Shown: piece by piece, positions 14,744 to 19,282 of the stretch
How the letters are laid out: the number at the start of each line of letters is the position of its first letter
Numbering within the stretch: the first letter of the stretch is position 1
Assembly (NCBI GenBank): GCA_027011835.1
Contig: JALUZN010000413.1
Span: forward strand, 1 to 19,282
Reading direction: 5' to 3'
Length of the DNA: 19,282 nt
Source of the DNA: Draconibacterium sp.
GTDB lineage: Bacteria; Bacteroidota; Bacteroidia; Bacteroidales; Prolixibacteraceae
Notes under the pieces: generated by a model
Told to the model about the DNA's origin: nothing
Database searches by the model: none
What the model saw: only the letters and a program-made list of their open reading frames with translations
Program-made: the position numbers and the translations under genes

Positions 14744-16078
14744 CTACTTAAAAAATTTCTCAATCTTTTTAATTCCTGAAGGAAGTGTGAAAACGACCAC
14801 TTTATCACCCTCTTTTATCTGTGTTAATCCGTTTGCAATAAAGGCGTTTTCTCCCCGAATAACGCCTCCAATTTTAGCCTCTTCCGGGAAGTTTAAATCT
14901 TTAATTTCTTTTTCGGTAATTTTTGCATCGGGTTTCACAATAAATTCAAATACCTCAGCGTCGGAGGCAGTTAAACATTTTACTTTCGAAATGGCTGCAT
15001 TTAGTGTAAACCGGTAGATGTAGCTGGCCGCATTTAGTTTTTTATTAATAATTGTGCCAATGTCCATCTGCTCGGCTAACCCCATAAATGCGAGGTTTTC
15101 AACTTCGGCAACTGTTCGACGTACACCAAACGATTTTGCAAGGTGGCAACTTAAAATGTTTGTTTCGGAATTGCCCGTTGTTGCAACAATTGCATCCATT
15201 TTGTTTATTCCTTCCTCTTTTAAAAGATTCAGGTCTCTTCCATCGCCATTAATTACCAATGCATTTGCGTATTTGTCGGCAATTTGTTCGCATTTTTCCA
15301 AACTGCTTTCAATAATTTTTATATTGTATTGGTCGCCTAATTTTTCAACTGCTTTTTGTGCAATCCGGCTTCCACCTAAAAACATAATGTTTTTAACACC
15401 AAAAAGCTTTTTATTGGTTAAATCGAAAACATGTTGCTGTTCGGCACGAGTAGTAATAAAAAACACAATGTCGCCTGCTTCAATCGAGTCGCTTCCTTTA
15501 GGTATAATTGTAATGTTGTTCCGGTTAATGGCAACAACCAAAATGTGTTCGTTTTCGCTGGCAATCTGCTCGAACGTTTTATTTAAAATCGATGCATCTT
15601 CGCGCACTTTAATTCCGAGTAGAATTAGTTTTCCGCTCGAAAACTCAATCATTTGGCGCGTGCCGGTCTGTTTTACTGCTGCAATTATCTCTTTTGCTGC
15701 TAAACTTTCGGGGTAAATTAACTCGTCAATCCCCATGTCTTTTAGCTTCTCTTTGTAATTATCTTTCAGGTATTCCGAGTTGTTTATTCGTGCAATTGTA
15801 CGATGTGCTCCTAAATACGATGCCATGGAACAGGCCAGTACATTGCGCTCCTCGAACGGAGTAACGGCGATAAAAAGGTCGGCTTTCGATAGACCGGTTT
15901 TTTTTAAATCGTGAAAAGAGTGTGCCGAACCCTGAATGGAAAGTAAGTCAACATCGTTACTTATTTTTGCTAATTTATCTGTTGAGTCGTCGAGAAGAAT
16001 AATATCGTGGTTTTCGTTTGTTAACATTCGCGCCAAGTGTGTGCCCACTTCTCCGGCACCTGCAATAATAACTTTCAT
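14744..16078 (-). CDS. trkA: Trk potassium uptake regulator TrkA (NAD-binding, two RCK units)
   Basis: Cytosolic regulator of 444 residues that binds NAD(H) and controls TrkH. It consists of two tandem RCK_N/RCK_C units: the first begins with MKVIIAGAGEVGTHLARML (nucleotide loop GAGEVG, residues 7-12, acidic Asp30 at the end of the second strand), the second begins near 230 with IMFLGGSRIAQKAVEKLG (loop GGSRIA, 235-240). RCK_C domains follow at about 140-220 and 365-444; the second contains VIRGENAFIANGLTQIKEGDKVVVF. Length agrees with full-length two-unit TrkA (about 450). It is the first gene of the trkA-trkH pair; no clear promoter match was found in the 217 bases upstream. Confidence 0.95.
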   Translation of the reverse strand: MKVIIAGAGEVGTHLARMLTNENHDIILLDDSTDKLAKISNDVDLLSIQGSAHSFHDLKKTGLSKADLFIAVTPFEERNVLACSMASYLGAHRTIARINNSEYLKDNYKEKLKDMGIDELIYPESLAAKEIIAAVKQTGTRQMIEFSSGKLILLGIKVREDASILNKTFEQIASENEHILVVAINRNNITIIPKGSDSIEAGDIVFFITTRAEQQHVFDLTNKKLFGVKNIMFLGGSRIAQKAVEKLGDQYNIKIIESSLEKCEQIADKYANALVINGDGRDLNLLKEEGINKMDAIVATTGNSETNILSCHLAKSFGVRRTVAEVENLAFMGLAEQMDIGTIINKKLNAASYIYRFTLNAAISKVKCLTASDAEVFEFIVKPDAKITEKEIKDLNFPEEAKIGGVIRGENAFIANGLTQIKEGDKVVVFTLPSGIKKIEKFFK

Positions 16079-16202
16079 CTTCGTATAAACTTAAAGTTCT
16101 AAAAATCGTTCATTAACTTCGTTTCAAACTATTTATTATTAAGCTCGTTTTTATGAATAAATAGTGCGGCAAATTAAAGTATTAACTTTGATATGCCATT
16201 CA

Positions 16203-16246
16203 AAACATTAAATTATTTTCTCTTATTATCGAAGGAATTAATGTTT
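16203..16246 (-). terminator. Inverted repeat downstream of comEC (possible weak terminator)
   Basis: AAACATTAA (16203-16211) and TTAATGTTT (16238-16246) are a perfect 9-bp inverted repeat with a 26-base loop, 50 bases past the comEC stop and upstream of trkA. On the minus strand the stem is followed by only TTTT-like bases, and it contains a single G-C pair, so terminator strength would be low. It may instead be a binding site in the trkA upstream region. The rest of the 217-base gap shows nothing I can support. Confidence 0.35.
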
Positions 16247-16295
16247 AAAGTTACCATTTTTCTTTAAAAGCTCATAGTAAAGGTCTGTTGAAAAG

Positions 16296-18188
16296 TTATT
16301 TGGCTTGAGTTGAGTTGCAGATATAGTTGGGGGAAATCTTCTGTTTTTTATTCGTAATATTTTTGTCGAACAGAATTGTTTTTCCCTCAAAAATTACAAT
16401 TCCATTTTCTGAAAACAGGTAACGGTTTTTAACCGTGTCGTTTATCGATACTATTCGCGGAGGTTTGAGTTTAAGCCAATTGCAGGTGTTATTTGTTAGT
16501 TGAATCATTCTGGACAGGTTATCTTTTCGGTTTTCGGTTATAATTATATTGTTTCTTCCTTTTATTAGTTGAAAAAAATGGGGGCGGGTAAATTGTATTA
16601 TTTCTGTTTTATTATTTTGAGTGGCAATTAACGCATTTGATGCGATTAAGAGAAGAAGCACAAAAAGCAGGGTCGCTTTTAATGAACCCGGCCGGTGCGA
16701 ACTGATAAACAGAAAGAAGTTGAAAATAGCAACTACGATAAGAATAAGTTCTAAAGGTCGCACCGAAATTTTACATACCGAAAGTGGAAACTGCTCAATT
16801 TGAGCAAGCAACAGATAACTCCATCTTATTATAAACTGAATTGCTGTTGAAAAAACTGTTGCGGCAAAGGTAATATTCGAGAAAACAAGTAGTGCCATTG
16901 CCAACGGAATTAGAACCATTGCAGCCGGAATAATTATAATGTTTGTAATAATAAAATAAGTTGGGAACTGATTGAAATAGAACGTAGTAATTGGAAACGT
17001 AGTAACTTGTGCAGCCATTGAAACAGTAATCAATGTCCAAAAAAAACGGCCTATTTTATTTTTTATACGAAGCAACTTAAAAAGCCTGGGTTGCAGAAAA
17101 ATAATACCGAAAACGGCAGAGTAGGAGAGTTGGAACCCAATGTCGAATAAATTGTTTGGGTTAATTAGTAACAGAAAAAATGCCGATGCAGCAAGTGAAT
17201 TATAGCTGTTTGGTTTTCGGCTAATGTTTTCGCCAATAATAAAAATTGAGAACATGGTTGTGGCGCGCATAACCGATGGCGAAAGCCCTGTAATAAAAGC
17301 GAAAGCCCAAAGGAAGCCAATGGCAATAACTACAAAAATTATCTTTCCAAATTTTTCTCTTCTCAGAAAACCAAAAACGAGAGTTATTACCCACAGTACA
17401 ATACCAACATGTAACCCCGAAACGGCTAAAACATGCATGGCTCCGACAGAAGAGAAAATTCGCTTGGTTTCAGGGTCGAGGCTGCGTTTATAGCCGAGTG
17501 TTAATGCCGAAAGAATTTCGAGCTCGTTTGGCGTGAATTTTTGTGCTCTGTATATTTTTAGAAGATTTTCTCTGAATTGTTCTGCCGCTGTTTTTAACGA
17601 GTTCGTTGAAATGGCTTGTATGTAACTCCAATTTTTATCGGAAAGATAAACTGTTCGGTATATTTTCTTTCGCTCGAGATATTTCTTGTAGTCGAATTCA
17701 AACGGGTTGCCAAAGTTTTTTACGGGTTTGGGAGGAGTTGAGAAAACCAGTTTGTCGCCCGGTTTTAACTTTTTTGCTTTACTATTCTTTTCGAAATAAG
17801 CCAAAAGCTTTTCGCTGGTGCGAAATACCGAACTGTCGGCTTTTACCTCCGTTAATTTTAGCACCGCTTTTAGCGACTTTGTTTTTTGTTGAGGTTGTTC
17901 CAAAACGGTTGCTGTAAATATTCCCTTTTCGTAAAAAACCGGTTTTTTGTTAGTGAGTTTAAAAACAGTGAAGCCAAAAAGAAAAAAGAGAAAAAACACT
18001 CCAAAACCAAAAATGTGCGAGAATTGGAATTTAAAATGTCGATTGATAAATACCAATGCAAGTAAAACAGCCAAAAGAACAGGGAGTAAAACCGATATTG
18101 GAATTTGAATTATTGTAGCAGTAATAATGCCGGTTATTAAAGCAAAAACCGGCCTTAAAAAGGGAATCTGTTGAACTATGTTTTTCAC
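16296..18188 (-). CDS. comEC: ComEC/Rec2-type DNA uptake channel
   Basis: Multi-spanning inner-membrane protein of 630 residues, the channel that carries single-stranded DNA into the cytoplasm during natural transformation. After two or three N-terminal helices (about 10-75) comes a soluble OB-like DUF4131 domain (about 80-190, with LKPGDKLVFS and NFGNPFEFDYKKYL), then the polytopic competence domain from about 220, marked by HVLAVSGLHVGIV (252-264) and GLSPSVMRATTMF. The metallo-beta-lactamase domain of Gram-positive ComEC is absent; only about 100 residues follow the last helix, as is usual in Bacteroidota. The start is GTG at 18186-18188, as no ATG fits. It lies 57 bases after def in a ruvX-def-comEC series and is probably co-transcribed. 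Whether the organism is competent cannot be judged from this gene alone. Confidence 0.92.
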   Translation of the reverse strand: MKNIVQQIPFLRPVFALITGIITATIIQIPISVLLPVLLAVLLALVFINRHFKFQFSHIFGFGVFFLFFLFGFTVFKLTNKKPVFYEKGIFTATVLEQPQQKTKSLKAVLKLTEVKADSSVFRTSEKLLAYFEKNSKAKKLKPGDKLVFSTPPKPVKNFGNPFEFDYKKYLERKKIYRTVYLSDKNWSYIQAISTNSLKTAAEQFRENLLKIYRAQKFTPNELEILSALTLGYKRSLDPETKRIFSSVGAMHVLAVSGLHVGIVLWVITLVFGFLRREKFGKIIFVVIAIGFLWAFAFITGLSPSVMRATTMFSIFIIGENISRKPNSYNSLAASAFFLLLINPNNLFDIGFQLSYSAVFGIIFLQPRLFKLLRIKNKIGRFFWTLITVSMAAQVTTFPITTFYFNQFPTYFIITNIIIIPAAMVLIPLAMALLVFSNITFAATVFSTAIQFIIRWSYLLLAQIEQFPLSVCKISVRPLELILIVVAIFNFFLFISSHRPGSLKATLLFVLLLLIASNALIATQNNKTEIIQFTRPHFFQLIKGRNNIIITENRKDNLSRMIQLTNNTCNWLKLKPPRIVSINDTVKNRYLFSENGIVIFEGKTILFDKNITNKKQKISPNYICNSTQAK

Positions 18189-18245
18189 TGTTTTTGTTGC
18201 TCGAAGATGTTTTGAGATTAACGAAAACAGGAAAAAAAAGTTACG

Positions 18246-18806
18246 CTATTTTTTTGCCGGAATTTTTATACGATAGTGCGGGTGAACCTTCCCAGAAGCA
18301 ATGGCATTTAATTTACTTTTAAGCAATCGTTTACGCAATGGCGACAGATAGTCGATAAACAGAACACCTTCCAAATGGTCGTATTCGTGTTGAATTACCC
18401 GGCCGGCAAAACCTTTAAATGTCTCCTCGTGCTGAACAAAGTTTTCATCGAAATAGCGAATTCTTACTTCATCTTTTCGTGTAACATCTTCACGAATTTC
18501 GGGCAAACTCAGGCAACCTTCGTTCATCACCCACTCTTCGCCGGCAGTTTCAAGAATTTCGGCATTTATAAATACTTTTTTAAATCCTTTTAATTCAGGC
18601 TCTTCGTCGGCACCCGACGAGGCATCAATTATAAACAGCCGAATAGACATACCAACTTGCGGAGCAGCCAATCCAACTCCGTCGGAGTAGTACATGGTTT
18701 CCCACATATTTTCAATAATCTCTTTTAACTTCGGATTATCTTTGTCAATCTCTTTTGCTTTTTTCCTTAAAAGCGGGTCGCCATAAATGGTTATGGGATA
18801 TTTCAT
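18246..18806 (-). CDS. def: Peptide deformylase
   Basis: Metalloenzyme of 186 residues that removes the formyl group from the initiator methionine of new proteins. The three conserved motifs are intact: GVGLAAPQ (residues 43-50), EGCLS (96-100) with the metal-binding Cys98, and QHEYDHLEG (139-147) with metal ligands His140 and His144 and catalytic Glu141. Length is normal. The C-terminus carries a short basic extension (from about 155) common in Bacteroidota deformylases. The ATG at 18806 is two bases after the ruvX stop, so the two are translationally close and share a transcript. No methionyl-tRNA formyltransferase gene lies beside it here. Confidence 0.97.
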   Translation of the reverse strand: MKYPITIYGDPLLRKKAKEIDKDNPKLKEIIENMWETMYYSDGVGLAAPQVGMSIRLFIIDASSGADEEPELKGFKKVFINAEILETAGEEWVMNEGCLSLPEIREDVTRKDEVRIRYFDENFVQHEETFKGFAGRVIQHEYDHLEGVLFIDYLSPLRKRLLKSKLNAIASGKVHPHYRIKIPAKK

Positions 18807-18808
18807 TA

Positions 18809-19231
18809 TTAAATATTGTTACGTTTTTGTTCTAAATAACTTTGCAAAATAATGGTTGCACTAATGGCATCAACCATTGCTTTATCGCGTCGTTTTTGCT
18901 TTTTAATGCCTCCGTCAATCATGGTCTGAAACGCAATTTTAGAAGTAAATCGTTCGTCTAAAATTTCCAGTTTCAACTCGGGATATATTTTTTGAAATTT
19001 TTTCAGAAAAGGATTAATATACCGAACAGATTCCGATGCTTCATTGTTCATCTGTTTCGGATAGCCAACTACTACCGCCTCTACCTTTTCGCTCTGGAAA
19101 TAGTCTTTTAAAAACTCCCAGATGGTATGGGTTGGAACAGTTGTTAACCGGTTGGCAATAATTTGTCCCGGGTCGGTAACTGCTATCCCAACTCGTTTTC
19201 TTCCGTAATCGATGGCTAAAATTCTTCCCAT
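18809..19231 (-). CDS. ruvX: RuvX/YqgF Holliday-junction-resolvase-fold protein
   Basis: Cytosolic protein of 140 residues with an RNase H-like fold, the usual RuvX/YqgF length (about 135-150). Family members act on Holliday junctions or in 16S rRNA 5'-end processing; which applies here is not visible. Seen are the first strand GRILAIDYGRKRVGIAV (residues 2-18, catalytic Asp8), VVVGYPKQMNN (53-63, corresponding to the family's VVG-P motif), LDERFTS (91-97, acidic pair) and the C-terminal helix with Asp121 in MVDAISATIILQSYL. I chose the ATG at 19231 because it begins right at this motif; an in-frame TTG eight codons upstream (19253-19255) overlaps the promoter. First gene of the ruvX-def-comEC series. 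Confidence 0.93.
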   Translation of the reverse strand: MGRILAIDYGRKRVGIAVTDPGQIIANRLTTVPTHTIWEFLKDYFQSEKVEAVVVGYPKQMNNEASESVRYINPFLKKFQKIYPELKLEILDERFTSKIAFQTMIDGGIKKQKRRDKAMVDAISATIILQSYLEQKRNNI

Positions 19232-19252
19232 TTTTCTTTTTTCAGAGCGGTG

Positions 19253-19260
19253 CAAAAATA
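19253..19260 (-). promoter_or_regulatory. Promoter -7 element of ruvX-def-comEC
   Basis: On the minus strand this reads TATTTTTG, an exact match to the Bacteroidota -7 element TAnnTTTG, 21 bases before the ruvX ATG at 19231. The 22 bases available upstream before the window ends contain no clear TTTG -33 element. It supports the ATG at 19231 as start, since an upstream TTG lies within the promoter. Confidence 0.5.
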
Positions 19261-19282
19261 GAGAGAAATAGCTGAATAAAAA

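Noticed and set aside
15054..15716. Long plus-strand open frame (220 codons) opposite trkA
   Set aside because: It is a mirror of the trkA coding strand; its translation is Ser/Ile-rich without recognisable domain, while trkA on the other strand is a clear full-length protein.
16165..16190. Hairpin AAAGT-ATTA-ACTTT upstream of trkA
   Set aside because: The stem is five A/T-rich pairs with no T-run or promoter element beside it; such matches are expected by chance in this composition.

Overview
The window is about 19.3 kb of AT-rich bacterial chromosome, most likely from a member of the Bacteroidota, perhaps a marine Bacteroidales/Marinilabiliales type; this taxonomic guess comes from gene content and style, not from a marker gene. 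The pointers are A/T-rich leaders with little Shine-Dalgarno signal, matches to the Bacteroidota promoter element TAnnTTTG, ComEC without its metallo-beta-lactamase domain, and above all a type VI secretion (T6SS) gene set of subtype iii, which is restricted to Bacteroidota.

Region 1 (1-3075, plus strand) is methionine synthesis: the C-terminal half of an aspartate kinase, then O-acetylhomoserine sulfhydrylase (metY) and homoserine O-acyltransferase (metA). MetA carries Glu at position 111, the acetyl-CoA-type residue, so it should supply exactly the substrate that MetY uses. A rho-independent terminator closes the region. Region 2 (3103-6428, minus strand) holds the RNA-binding factor Tex and, upstream of it, a secreted lipoprotein endo-beta-1,4-galactanase of family GH53 with no transporter or other polysaccharide-utilisation genes beside it.

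Region 3 (6429-12700, plus strand) is the accessory part of the window. After a 305-base regulatory region with a promoter, a perfect dyad inside that promoter, and a pair of imperfect direct repeats, six tightly packed genes follow: tssN, tssK, tssO, tssG, tssE and tssF. They encode the baseplate (K, G, E, F) and two membrane parts (N, O) of a T6SSiii. Sheath (TssB/C), tube (Hcp), spike (VgrG/PAAR), ATPase (ClpV), TssP/Q/R and effectors are absent, and housekeeping genes follow, so the apparatus must be split across the genome or be incomplete. The TssO-like protein ends in what looks like a Fis-type DNA-binding helix-turn-helix, which is hard to reconcile with its single N-terminal membrane segment and is the most unusual feature here. 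Just downstream lies a small LysM lipoprotein gene with an in-frame TAA inside its signal peptide.

Region 4 (13275-19282, minus strand) is housekeeping: trkA-trkH (potassium uptake), and ruvX-def-comEC (Holliday-junction-resolvase fold protein, peptide deformylase, DNA-uptake channel). No tRNA, rRNA, CRISPR array, insertion sequence or prophage was recognised.
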